Source: Hippophae tibetana (lineage: Eukaryota; Streptophyta; Magnoliopsida; Rosales; Elaeagnaceae). From it: 64,000 nucleotides of DNA. Below, piece by piece: positions 48,947 to 60,559 of the stretch. Made by a program: the position numbers and the translations under genes. Position 1 is the first letter of the stretch; each line of letters begins with the position of its first letter. Where the stretch lies: positions 15,839,001 through 15,903,000 of the forward strand of contig CM072803.1 of NCBI GenBank assembly GCA_037013495.1. Reading direction: 5' to 3'. Below the pieces are notes generated by a model. It searched no databases. It was not told where the DNA came from and worked only from the letters and a program-made list of their open reading frames with translations.

Positions 48947-51900
48947 CTAAAACTTGAACAAATTCTTTTGAGCCTTCAATACAAATCTACAGGTCAGTGA
49001 TACTCTGCTGGTCGTCCTGTGAAGAATCTTGAGATCTTGTGAGATTGCATGATCATGTCCTTGCACTTGTCCATTCAGATTTACAACCTGAAAAAAATTG
49101 GAAACAAAAGGAGAGAGAGAGAGCAGCACATTGGTCGGCCATTAACCCGTTGAATTACTATTTAGACTACATATATGCCAAGTATCACTAACGACAATTA
49201 CATCTTACCCCTTCTAAACTTTGTATCACATTGTCTTTAATACCATGCAAGTAATCTGGGAATAGAAGAAAAACGAAAAAGAAAAGAGGTCAATAACATT
49301 TGTATCCACTGGATAAACCAGGGCAACTTCATTAGCTAAACGAAGCTATTAAATTGAGGGACCAAAGATACCACACTACCTGAATACACTTCATCTTTAA
49401 ATATCAGTAAGCTGCATGGCATCAAAAGCAAAGAAAATGGATGATGACCATCTAGCCATTTGTCCCCCACATCCCTCTCCATCTCAAAAGCTTCATCATC
49501 AGAACTATCCTTAATATTGTTGGAAAATGTACCCGTGCACAATCTCAATCTCGGATGGGGAGTGAAATCCATAACAACAGGTGAGCCAAGTGATACAATT
49601 GCTACAACTGGATAATAAGCAGGCCCATCCTGGTGTGGCTGTACAACAAAGAGAAACATAACAAGAAGGATGCACTTTTTAAAAATAAAAAGATTTTGGA
49701 AGTATGGAAAGTACTATACGTTCAAATAACTACGATGTAATTTGGATCTTAGCAGTATTGATGACATTCCACTTTAATGTATCCCAGCCTCTAGGACCTT
49801 CACTGATTTTACAAATAACTCTCCTTATTTGAAAAATTAAAAGGAAAAACAGTTAGTAATATGCAATTTATGCTCTACAAAAAATTATAGCAAAATCTTA
49901 AAAACCTCACTCTCCAACTTGTATTTTACAGTAGGAGAAAACGCTACAGAAATTGGAAATAGGAAAAGTCTTTTTATCTCAAGTTGAGATAAGTTCTCAA
50001 CTGATGTGGCATAATTTACTAGCAGAAACCATTAAAAAAACGCTACAAAAATTGAAAATAGGAAAAGTCTTTTTATCTCAAGTTGAGATAAGTTCTCAAC
50101 TGATGTGGCATAAATTTACTAGCAGAAACCATTAAAACCACTTTTATATTCCAATTATATTCTGCCACCTCAGTTGAAATCTCATCTAAACTTGAGATGA
50201 AAAAATTTGCACTTGGAAATAGTTGGAAATATCCTCCACCACATTTTAGAGAATCATACAAGGCTTTCAGCCATTCAGCCATTCAGCCATTCAGCCATTC
50301 AGGAACTTATATTGCATTCTTGATACCTAACAAAGAAAGTGTAGAACACTTCATTTTAAACAGTCACTTTCACTAGGACACAGACAAAAACAAATTATAT
50401 TACCACAATACTAAATAACAAAAATTGATACACAGAGAGAAAAGGTCGTAGAGAAGAATAACGTTGTTGGCTCAATAACGGGGAGATTCCCTAACGCTAC
50501 TTGTGTGTGTGGAATGCATCATAGATATTTGTTGTCCTTCTAGAGGCAATTCATTGCTTGTGCTGGTAAAGAGCTTATGTCATATAAAACAAATAAATTC
50601 TTAGTTCCCGAGCAAAGCAAGAAACTTGCCTCGTAGCACTAATTGAAGATAATAAATGTGTATGACAAACCAGTTATATACACAGATGCACACAAGAGGC
50701 TGATGGCTCTAACCATTGCCCAGCCCAAATAATAGTTTCATAAAGTCACCCTAAAGAAGTACATAAAACTTTCCCATATATTTCATTCCTTCCCATGATA
50801 CTCATGTCTCATGTTATATGTATTACACATTTTTATGGTAATACAATTTAGCAGCAAGGAGGCAAACAGGGAATGATATTGTTGAAGAAAGCTCATAAAT
50901 GAAGGTTCAGCATGCTGCCATCTTGAACAAACTAAAATTATGAACATGTGTAGACATTCAAGAAAGCTCATCAATAAAGGTTTAGGGCAAACCATTATGC
51001 CTTGGTTAGGTAGGTACTCGTTGATAAGAACATGATTGATGGGTGAAGGGAATAGCTGTGATTCTTCAAAAATATGCAGTGTGATCCTTTTTAACCAAGA
51101 CGGCACTGAGAAAGCAAGCAAGAGGGAAAGCCATTTTAATTTCTCGTGTAAGTTCAAAATAGTACATTGCACTATGAATAATTTTCAATAAATTACGCAG
51201 CATCAGACGTGCACCATACTATAGCAAGGAATAGCAAAACAAGCTTATAGGGATTGCAAATAAATGATACTTGGAGGTTCCCTTAAGAAAATTACTTTTG
51301 ACATAAAGTGATAAAAAGTACGGAAAAGTCCCAATGTGCATATTTCATTATTGACCCCGTTTCCCAAAAACATAGCACGTGGATGATATAAAAATTGCAC
51401 ATCATCTGTGTACAATTTGGGATGCAACAACGAACTCCATTCTAAAGTGGAATAAAAGCAAAGCATGGCCTATGTGCATTTATGATTTTAATGATATGGG
51501 TTGAAATGCCTCCGAAACTGATGAGTTCTGTCTTTAGAAAGCTATTTCTCAAGGACATCAAGATTTCATTTGTCACACCAGGCTTATTGTGGAATGATAA
51601 AAAATAAGACTTTGGGCAGATCTTGGTGAAGCAATAATGCCTTAATGCAGTCATCTCTTTGTCTCCTTCAGTTGCCACAAAAAAAAGAGAGATAAGATGT
51701 AGCAAATTTGTGGTTTGGGTTGTACCTAATTCAACCCCAAACCTATCACAGGTAGACTTTGGGGCTGTGGGACATCTAAGAAAAGAAATTCATTGTGAAG
51801 AAATGAAGCCATTGACTCTTTGCTTCACATTGGAATCTTTGAAGATACATAAGAGCAAGAAGTTACTGGGAAGATGTTATTTTCATCTACTTTATGATTT

Positions 51901-54900
51901 TCTAACCGGACACTATAAGAGAATTTCTTTTAAATTTTCAAAGATCTTTCATTTTTGATAAAAAAAAATTCAAGATCTTTTACAAGGTTTCTTTACCATT
52001 GGTTTATGTCTCAACTCTCTGGTGTATTTATTTTTCTTTCCAAAGTCTTATGTACTAACTAACTTATTTTTGGCCCCCTAGTCCACATTTGTAGCTAAGG
52101 AAGTGTTCATTAATATATCGAACGAACTCTAGTGGGGTTTGCTTCATTGAGTGGAATCATAATGAGAATGGGAATGGAAAAGAAATGGTTTTGTTTGGTT
52201 TGACCACTGAAATCAAAGAAGGAATCAGAATTACAGTGTTTGGTTTACAACTGGAATGGGATGAAAAACTTTACTTTAATATCCTTATATTCAGTAAATT
52301 TAAATAATATCCTTTAATTATTATTTTTTCGTTAAACAAAATAAATTATTACTTAAAAATAAAATATATTATTAAAATTATTATTTTTCTAAATAAGATT
52401 TAGGATTTTAAGGTTTGGCAATTGGGATTTAGGGATTTAGGATTTGGGATTTAGGGTTATATTTGTGATAATAGCAAGTTCATGAGAGCGACAATAGTAA
52501 CGGGGATTCAATTTAATGGTAATAGTATTCCTATTTTTCAGTTTGTTTAAGCAATTGAATCAAAATAAAGATATAAGAAAAATTGAGAGAGAAGAAATAA
52601 CAATAATAGTGTGTTCCTAAATCTTAGGAGGGATCACCTGCCCACCCTAGTTGAGTTGTGTGGTTTGGATTAAAAATATGTATCTTATTGATAATTATAT
52701 TTACAAACCTTGCATTTATAATACAATACATATAATAAAAACAAAATATAAACAAAAAAATCCCTGATTAATAATCAGGAAAAATATTAATTTAAACACT
52801 AACTGCATATAAAGCTAATTCCTAACTGTTTTATCTCCTACGACATCCTAAGATTTTGGGATTTCAACAAATTGCTATAATGGAAGAAGAAATGTAGGCC
52901 TTAAGATCTCATGGAACTTGGGAGCTTACTAGATTACAAAAAGGTAAGGTAGTATTTGGTTGTATGTGGATCTTCATTATCAAATATTTACCAAATGGAT
53001 GGAACGAGCTATTAAAAGCTCAACTAGTGACTAAAGACTTTACACAGATATATGGTATTCATTATTATGAGATATTTTCTTCAATTGCTCGACTAAATTT
53101 GGTTTAGATTTTGATTTACAAGGAAATTACTCTTAATTGGACTAGATATTAAAAATCTATTTCTTCTGGCAAACTGCAAGAGGAGCAACCACCTAGGTTT
53201 GTTGCTCGGGGGGAAACTGGTTTAGTATGTCGCTTGAAAAAAAGGCAACATATGGACTAAAATAATCTTCTAGTGCATGATTTTAAAATCTTCGTCTATG
53301 CCAGGAGAAGACCAAGCTCCGGAGAAGGCTAGGAGATGAGATAGAGCAGGCCAAACTGGTGCTCGACGAAGTAGAGCTCAACATCCAAAGAGTCTAAGAA
53401 TGAGCAATATGCTTCTCTCCTTTGGATTCTTGAGATGTCATTCTAATCATTCCTATTTGTAAGAAAAACAAAGGTAGGGTTGTGGTGTTTACTGTGTATG
53501 CAGATGATATCATAGTCTCTAGAAGTAATGTTGAAGGATAGCATAAGTAAAGAATAAGTAGAAAGCAACCTTTCAAACAAAGAATCCAAGTCACTACAAT
53601 ACTTTTCGGGTATTGAAGTAGCTCATAATAATAAAGGTATCTATTGTCTCAGAAAATATGTGCAAAATTTGTTGGCAGAAGTTAGTGTTAGGATCTAAGC
53701 CATTCGATATTCTATCTGAATTCTCAATTGGATGATAAAAGTAGTGATGAATTGATGATAAAGGGAGATCCAAGAGTCTGGTAGGGAAACTAATATATCT
53801 CATTGTTAATAGGTTTGATATAACCTTTGTTCTACTTGTAGGTGTTGTCTATCAACTCACCAAAAAGCCCAAGGAAGTACATAGGATGCAATTTGTCATA
53901 ATCTAAGATTTGAAAGGGACTACTGGCATAGGTATTGTTTATAAGAGAGATTAGAATCTCAAAAAATTTACTTAATGCAAACTGGGTTGATTCTCGATAC
54001 TTTTATTTGAGGAAATCCTGTAACATTGAGAAACAAAAAGGAGAATGTGGTAGCCCGCTAGAGTGTGAAAATTGAGTATCAAGCTATGCCTCATACAAGT
54101 GAATTGATGTGGATTAAAGTGAGAAACCCTATGGTTATGCATTATGATAATCAAGTTGTTGCTCACATTGCCAATAATCCTATATTCAATGGGCAAACTA
54201 AACAAATCAAAGTGGATTGTCATTTCATAAGAGAAGCAATAATGTAGGGAGATGTGTGTATGAAAATTCATATCTAAAATGTGTAAATTAATCAACATTT
54301 ATAATTTGAAGAGTTTAAAATTAAGAATTATGTATATCAATTTAATAATATTAATTTATATTAATTATGATGATTTTATGCTTATGGGGGTAAACAAAAT
54401 AAGGAAAAGAAAATCAAATAAATCAAAATTTAATTTTAGCAACATTTCGTCTAGAGATTTCGTGAACAAGATGCTAATTTTTTATCGTAATTTTTTATTT
54501 TGATTTTGGAATGAAATGATGCAAGTTGATATAGAAAAATAATTCAATGATGCAGAATTTTATATTTCAAAAAGAATATCAAAATCTATATATTTCAAGC
54601 CAAATATGGGTTGAAATCTGAAATATATTGCTTTTGAACATCTGTAAGTATCTTTGAAATATCTTTCTACATAAACCTCCAAATTAGATAACTTTTGATT
54701 ATGTGAAAATATAAGAGACTGAGCTACAATTCATATTTTGGAAAGATTTTGCAAATCAATTATCTTCAACAAAAAAATAGTGTGATATTATTATGATTTA
54801 ACAAATCCCCCTACTCAACACTATAAATAGATTGGACAATTAACACTTCAGGATCATCAAAAAATTGCAAATAACTCTTACTTTCTTCTCTCATTCTATC

Positions 54901-57533
54901 TCTTTAGAATTTGTGAGAATGATTTATAAACTCGGCCAGGCCAAAGTTAGAGCAAGATTAGAGAAGAGCTTGTGTAGTTTTTCTATTCTTTTATTTTATT
55001 CTTATAAGGCTTTATAGTTTATAATTTTGTTTTGAAAAATTACTTTGTTTATCTTTTGCTATATTAAATATATTATATTTTTCAATTTCGTATAAATTTA
55101 GTAATGTTTTCTTAATGTGCAATTTTTAGTTTATAATTATTATATTTATTTTATAAGTTTATTTTACTGTGTTATTGTCGTTTTGATATATTATCAATCT
55201 TGGATAACTTATGACAATAAACCTGGTTTGTTTTTCAATGAAAATATTTTCTCAAAATAAATACATTAGTTTTTGTTATTAATCTTCAACTTTATATCTT
55301 CCAATTGTTTGTTTAACATGTGAAGCATACAATTGAATAGTAAATAAGAATCAAAGTTGGTAATACTAAAACAAAATAATTAAGGAAATCTCGAAAGCTT
55401 GTTATTTTCATATTGATTTTCTTTTCTTCCAAAATTGTTATACTTAGTTATTGTTCTTTTTTTTCCTTTTCAATTATCAGTTTTATTTACTATTCTGTAA
55501 TGACCTTTTTGTTGATTTATATTGCTTCTATGTGGAATCAACGCTTAAAATTACACTATGATAAATGCTTAGCTAAAGGTAATAACTTTAAGCTTATTCA
55601 GTGTACCCGCATGTTAAGTCAGATGAGCAATTAGGATATATATTTATTAAAGTTGTTACTATAAGTTTATTTGTATCTTTTCGTTTTAAGCTAGGCATCA
55701 TGAATATACATGGATTAAGTACCTTAGGAGTCACTTTGTTTGTCATGGGACACTTTAATCATTTTGCTTCAATGAACACTTAGGCTCTTTGAAAAAATAT
55801 GACACTTTAATCACTTTTTAAAAAGTAAAATATTATATTATTAATAAAAAAAATAAAAATGAATTTAATAAGGGTAAAATTTTCATTCTAATTTAACAGT
55901 TTAAAATTGAATTTAAAAAGTACAATATTTTCTTTTGTTCAACTGTTTTATAAAATTTTATATTTAATGAAATTTTTATGTATTTTTAGGCACTTTTACT
56001 ATCGCGTTTTCTGAAGGTATCGTGTTTGGATCAAAAAGCACAATACAAAATATACCCAAAAAATACATAAAATATGTAATTTTAAAAAATAGTTGATTGA
56101 AAGAAATAAAAGAAAACATCGTAATGTTCAAATTCAATTTTAAACTGTTAAAATAAAATAACAATTCACCCCTATTAAATTCATTTTTAGGATTTTTTTA
56201 ATAAAAACAATTATTTACTATTCAAAAAGTGATGAAATATTCAATTTTTATAGAAAGATTGACTTAAGTTTCATTTGTGAAAGTAAAGTGACTAGAGTAT
56301 TCCTTCTAAAAGTAAAACGACTAAAGTTTTCCTTGTAAAAATAAATCAACTAAAGTGTATGCTTGACACAAATAAAGTGACTTGAGAAGCCCCACTCATA
56401 TATACGCACTTTTAAGGGAGTATTAGAATAAATAAATTTTACTTATAGGCTTATTTCATATATATTAGCATATATATTGTACTCTCGTTATTTTTGAATA
56501 ACACATTATTATTTTATTCTCAAATAATAATAAGGGAAGAACGCAATATTATTTCCTCTATAAATTTTAACTTACTTTCAATTTATTACCTTAAGTTTTT
56601 TTTCTCAATTTAGTACTTTATATTATTACTATATCAATCAGATATTTTGGTTAATCTTGGCATTAAATCTTGATATAATAAATCACTTTGTGTTGTTAAA
56701 TTGGGAATGTTAAGAATTTTTTGTCGAATTAGGGAGATGGGTTGGTCTCACGTGACAATTTCGTGACTTATTTCATCCAAATTTAACATGATCATCAACT
56801 GAAATACTTGATTGATATATAATTGAATAAATAAAGTATTAAATTGATAGGAAAAACTTAAGTAGGAAATTGGAAGTAAATTAAAACTTATAATAGTAAA
56901 TGAAATGCTTTGCCCATGATAAAATTATCTACATACTAGAAGATAAAAGAAATACTTGAAGCATAATTCATCACTTGCATAACTCACAGAACAAAATGCT
57001 CACTACACTGATTCAGCTGACATAAGCATTGAATAAGAAAGAATACACCAGCATAGCATGAAGGACACAAGTTATGCAGAATTGAAATATACTGTTACTT
57101 ACATTCCTGTGATAGAAGACCCTTTTCATGGACAATACCACCTAAATATGCATGGGACAGAGCGAGAAAACAAATTTAGACTAATGTGTAACAAATTATA
57201 CCATTCATTCAACTTAAAGACTATAAAGTATTAAAGGAAATGTCACTATACCCCAATTCTGTAGCCTTCTATGCTTTAGAATTTTCCACTTTGACAAAGG
57301 AGCATCATAAATCTAAAAGCAAGAATGAGGTTATTATCACAAGAATTCAAGAAAATAAATAAATAATAATAATGGGGATTGGGAGAACCAAAGGAAAAGG
57401 AGGCATTAACTTGTGAGGCAATTACATTATTTAGGAGCTGGGTCTGTTCGCTTTCTGTAATAAAGTTGGGGATGTATATCACAGTCGGTAAAGATCCAAC
57501 TTTAAAATGATCAAGATGTGATTTTCCTTCCAT
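48947..57533 (-). CDS. ALKBH6: AlkB homologue 6 (2-oxoglutarate/Fe(II) dioxygenase)
   Basis: Seven exons join at GT-AG sites to 255 aa: 57426-57533, 57252-57312, 57103-57141, 50993-51105, 49380-49638, 49209-49255, 48947-49087. The sequence follows plant ALKBH6 from end to end: VGSLPTVIYIPNFITESEQ, SKWKILKHRRLQNWGG, INHVLINEYLPNQGIM, then the iron ligands HQD (PHQDGPAYYPVVAIVSLG) and the distal His in YLHGI, and the 2-oxoglutarate-binding Arg region TTSRVSLTCR, ending KNLFKF. AlkB proteins oxidatively demethylate nucleic acids; ALKBH6 is reported to act on methylated RNA/DNA in plants, though its substrate is less settled. Exons 3 and 4 are separated by a 5,997-bp intron full of transposon remnants. 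A partial copy of the last exon lies downstream. All exons are intact. Confidence 0.95.
49938..50221. repeat. Duplicated fold-back element in ALKBH6 intron 4
   Basis: A 99-bp unit starting AAACGCTACA is repeated in tandem (49938-50037, 50038-50136). Its TTTTTATCTCAAGTTGAGAT..CAACTGATGTGGCA part recurs inverted at about 50161-50221 (TGCCACCTCAGTTGAAATCT..). This looks like a small MITE with one arm duplicated. Confidence 0.7.
50269..50301. repeat. AGCCATTC octanucleotide microsatellite
   Basis: Four to five direct copies of AGCCATTC inside ALKBH6 intron 4. Confidence 0.9.
52397..52458 (+). repeat. Telomere-like TTTAGGG-related tract in ALKBH6 intron 3
   Basis: Loose units of GATTTAGGATTT, GGGATTTAGGGATTTAGG and GGGATTTAGGGTT resemble the plant telomere repeat TTTAGGG with insertions. 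Short and imperfect. Confidence 0.4.
52868..54260 (+). pseudogene. Copia RT to RNase H remnant within ALKBH6 intron 3
   Basis: Three homologous blocks in order: RT start (52868-53110; HGTWELTRLQKGKVVFGCMW, DFTQIYGIHYYEIFSS), RT polymerase motif region (53465-53670; VFTVYADDIIVSRSN, QYFSGIEVAHNNKGIYCL) and RNase H end (54040-54247; IEYQAMPHTSELMWIK, HYDNQVVAHIANNP, IKVDCHFIREAIM). YADD replaces YVDD. Many stops and a foreign piece at about 53280-53400. It is antisense to ALKBH6. Confidence 0.8.
55590..55720 (+). pseudogene. Copia polyprotein C-terminal scrap in ALKBH6 intron 3
   Basis: The frame HVKSDEQLGYIFIKVV ... FRFKLGIMNIHG matches the very end of copia RNase H (QLADIFTK, KLG motif). It is cut off by a fold-back element starting about 55729. 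Confidence 0.7.
55729..56382. mobile_element. Fold-back MITE in ALKBH6 intron 3
   Basis: Ends AGTCACTTTGTTTG (55729-55742) and CAAATAAAGTGACT (56369-56382) are near-perfect inverted complements. The inner arms also pair over more than 100 bases (ATGAATTTAATAAGGG..AACAGTTTAAAATTGAATTT on the left against its complement on the right). No coding capacity. About 654 bp. Confidence 0.8.
56562..56889. mobile_element. Second fold-back MITE in ALKBH6 intron 3
   Basis: Left arm AAATTTTAACTTACTTTCAA..TTACCTTAAG and right arm CTTAAGTAGGAAATTGGAAGTAAATTAAAACTT are inverted complements; inner segments ATATCAATCAGATATTTTGG and TATCAATCAAGTATTTCAGT-type also pair. About 328 bp. Confidence 0.75.
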
Positions 57534-58545
57534 TCCAATGTCAAGGATATCCCCTATAAAGTTAATGGCATCAAAGTATCATGACAGCTGAGTTCGTAAC
57601 AAAACGATGTGATGACCATTTATTTAGGTACAGTATGCACAATGGGATACATCACATAAGATCTTAAACTCAGGGTAAGATCAACGCTCTACCTGTCTAC
57701 CATTCCGACAACCATCCTATTGTTTCATGACGTTTATAATAAAGACTGATATTGGTTGTTGTACCATTTATCGTTATGAAAATGCCATGTTTTACATTGT
57801 AAAGACCGTGATAGTTTTCAGGGTACTTGTGAGTGAAGACAATGATGCTTATTATGGATAGTATTTTGACAACAGCACTATTATTCTCATAATCATAATA
57901 CCAATCTGTGGAGATCCATCTTGGATTCTGATGAAATCCATAATGCCAATTGTCAAACTTTAACAAACATTATGCAGAAGGACTAATATGCGGGTGAGCT
58001 AAATCATTGAAAATATAAGAGCCAGTTTGGCAGCTTAATCAATATTAATACCTTCCATTAGAGATGATCACGTCAAAAGCTTACACTTCCTACTTATTCA
58101 TCTACCAGATTCCTATCATAAAGCAACGCCAGTTTCCCGCCTAACAAACTAAGTAATTATTCACACCTTATTTTCCCCTAACTAAATGGACATTACCAAT
58201 TTGATTAAACTTTTTAGGAGGGATACCAAACTCTGAAATCAGTCTGTTTTCACAAGGACAATTTGCTTAAAGTGAATACTAAAACTTGAATCCGCATCCA
58301 TCATCACCATCTTTTTGGTTTGGTACAAAACTATAGTTTTACTTACACTTCACTGTTTCAATTATTTTTGTATTAATATCTTTGCTAAGCTTGTCTCTAA
58401 GGTTGGGAGAGATGATTGAGTCTATTATTTCATTTGAAAAAGAACTTATTGTAAGATAGAGAAATTTTGAATGTTATTCCGTTAACTAATGAAGGTTGTA
58501 GAAGAGTACAAGAGAACTAGATTTCCTAAGCTAATGTTAATTAGG

Positions 58546-58561
<16 letters not shown>
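57534..58561. other. ALKBH6 upstream region, one unassigned minus-strand ORF, (TA)n run
   Basis: The ALKBH6 promoter should be here; no clear TATA was singled out. 57697-57966 on the minus strand is an 89-codon frame (MLKFDNWHYGFHQNPRW..) rich in Tyr/Ile that I do not recognise. A (TA)n microsatellite lies at about 58549-58580. Confidence 0.45.
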
Positions 58562-58581
<20 letters not shown>

Positions 58582-58769
58582 ACGAAAATTCTATTAGAAT
58601 TAGGAGAGATTACTCTAATATTATAAGAATGATGAACTTGCATAGAAAAATAAAAACTGACTTTTTTTATTTATAGAGTATAATTTTTTTATTTCTCTAG
58701 CTTGATAATGACTTCATCCTTATCTTGTTTTGATAATGACTTCATCCTTATTAAATAATGTGGGGTCTA

Positions 58770-59168
58770 TTATGTTTCCATAATATTTATTATATCATGG
58801 AGTTCTTCATTAGTAGCACTTAATGGACTGTGAGTATCTTGACAGAAAGATTTCATATCTTCGACATAAAGTGACAATTCACATGACACATCTAAATTAT
58901 TTCGTCTGATAAGATCTTTCAAAAAAAAGTCTAACTCTTTTGTCTGTTCTTCAGATTTTTCATAATTGATGGGAAGTTCTATAACAAAGAGCCTTTTGCT
59001 ATCTATTATCATGAATGACTTTCTATCCACTAGTTTAGATAGGATTTCTTTGGTGATTTGAGATGTGTAGATAAAATTTTGCATCCAATATTTTTATGTA
59101 CTCATAGTTTGAATTAAATTTTTAGAGTCATGTAGGGGTTTAGCTTCAAACTCTTTTTCTTCGGTCAT
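58770..59168 (-). pseudogene. Pararetroviral ORF fragment, inverted copy
   Basis: On the minus strand a frame starts at an ATG at 59168-59166 (MTEEKEFEAK), is stopped once at about 59096, and continues for 104 codons from 59084 to the TAG/TGA at 58770. Its sequence (IYTSQITKEILSK, DRKSFMIIDS) is clearly the same as the plus-strand copy at 59476-59791. Function not recognised; its place just before the promoter/primer-site region of the plus copy suggests the last ORF of the viral genome. Confidence 0.55.
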
Positions 59169-59461
59169 TGCTAACCACTATATTTAATAAGACTACAAGA
59201 ATGTTTTTCTTTCCAAACATCCAATTGTACTAGCAATCTAGAATATTAAATATCTGGTGATTTGAGATGTGTGGATAAAATTTTGCATCCAATATTTTTA
59301 TGTACTCATAGTTTGAATTAAATTTTTAGAGTCATGTAGGGGTTTAGCTTCAAACTCTTTTTCTTCGATCATTGCTAACCACTATATTTAATAAGGCTAC
59401 AAGAATATTTTTCTTTCCAAACATCCAATTGTACTAGCAATCTAGAATATTAAATATCTGG
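59054..59461. repeat. Tandem direct repeat of about 205 bp at the centre of the inverted repeat
   Basis: The stretch from TGATTTGAGATGTGTAGATA (about 59055) to ...AATATTAAATATCTG (about 59257) is repeated immediately (about 59260-59461) with only a few changes (TAG/GGAT, GGTC/GATC, AAGACT/AAGGCT). The unit carries the 5' part of the minus-strand viral ORF. Confidence 0.9.
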
Positions 59462-59475
59462 TCCATTTATAATTT

Positions 59476-59791
59476 TTGCAAAATTTTATCCATACATCTC
59501 AAATCGCCAAAAAAATCTTATCTAAACTAGAAGATAGAAAGTCATTCATGGTAACAGATAACAGAAGGTTCTTTGTTACAGAACTTCCCATCAATTATGA
59601 AAGATCTAAAGAACAAACAAAAGAGTCAGAAAAAATTTTGAAAGATCTTGCCAGAAGAAATAATTTAGATTTGTCATGTGAATTGTCATTTTTATGCCAA
59701 AGATATGGAATTTTTTTGTCAAAAAACTCAGAGTCCATTAAGTGTTGCTGACGAAAACCTCTATGATATAATAAATGTTATGGAAGAATAG
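59476..59791 (+). pseudogene. Pararetroviral ORF fragment, plus-strand copy, frameshifted
   Basis: Open from about 59476 for 91 codons, then ending early. Compared with the minus copy, a one-base difference in a T-run at about 59689-59693 shifts the frame, so the last third is read in another frame, where it would end at the TAG at 59789-59791. Same unknown family as the 58770-59168 copy. Confidence 0.55.
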
Positions 59792-60200
59792 TGAATCCCA
59801 CATTATTTAATAAAATAATGATAAAGTCATTATCAAAGCAAGATAAGGGTGAAGTCATTATCAAAACAAGATAAGGATAAGTTGAAAAAATCCAAAAAAT
59901 CCTACTCTACAAAAAAGAGCCTCCAATAATACATTGGAGATATAAGAAAAACATAAGAAAGCATAGAAAAATCTTTGTAGTAGTTTTTTATAAGAGTTTC
60001 TCTTTGTAAAATAATTATGTTGTAATATCAACTAAGTCTTCATAATAATAAGAAAGTTAATTTCTATGTTTTTATACAAGTTCATTATTCTTATGATATT
60101 CGAGTAATATCTCCTAATTTTAGTAAAATTCCAATAAATATATTTACTATCCTCATGACTTGTTAAATGTTAAAATTAACATCAGTTTAGGCAATCGTGC

Positions 60201-60219
60201 ATTAACATCAGAGCCAAGG
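60201..60219 (+). promoter_or_regulatory. Primer-binding-site-like sequence (tRNA-Met)
   Basis: ATTAACATCAGAGCCAAGG resembles the TGGTATCAGAGCC site at which caulimovirids begin minus-strand synthesis, with changes in the first bases. It marks the conventional start of the viral map. The stretch before it (59890-60200) would be the viral promoter and leader; a GGAGATATAAG TATA-like motif is at about 59935. Confidence 0.5.
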
Positions 60220-60559
60220 ATCAGTTTGTCATATTATAACTGAACTTACAAACTATATTATATTGTGGTTCTTGTTCAAAGGTTTTTGAAAAACCCATAT
60301 AACTATTACTGTTTCAAAACCCATAATTTCCGATCTTTAAACCTTGTTAAGGTTGCTATTAGGGAAAACTTTAGGTTTCAAGCACCATAAACATTAAAGT
60401 AATTGGAGGTTTTAGGTACCATCAAAAACATTATGGATAATAAACATCAATTTAATATAAAGTGTATTAATTTTTTGGATACAAAAAGAACAATATGAAT
60501 TTAGGCACACATCTCATATAGATAAAAAAATCATAAAACAATCTAAATATTATTAGTGA
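60220..60559. other. Probable viral leader sequence
   Basis: About 340 bases after the primer site without a usable reading frame; AT-rich, with no plant gene. Confidence 0.4.

Larger units (their letters stand above)
58562..60140. repeat. Large inverted repeat within the pararetroviral insertion
   Basis: Left arm 58562-59095 (minus orientation) and right arm 59465-60140 (plus orientation) are complementary copies: the outer ends share GAATTAGGAGAGATTACTC-like against its complement at about 60100-60130, and the inner ends share the ORF start GCAAAATTTTATC. The left arm lacks roughly 150-200 bases of the promoter-like stretch seen at 59890-60050. Between the arms lies a direct tandem repeat. 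Confidence 0.8.

Noticed and set aside
50783..51705. Minus-strand ORFs around ALKBH6 exon 4 taken at full length
   Set aside because: Only 50993-51105 matches ALKBH6; the flanking parts are intron read-through.
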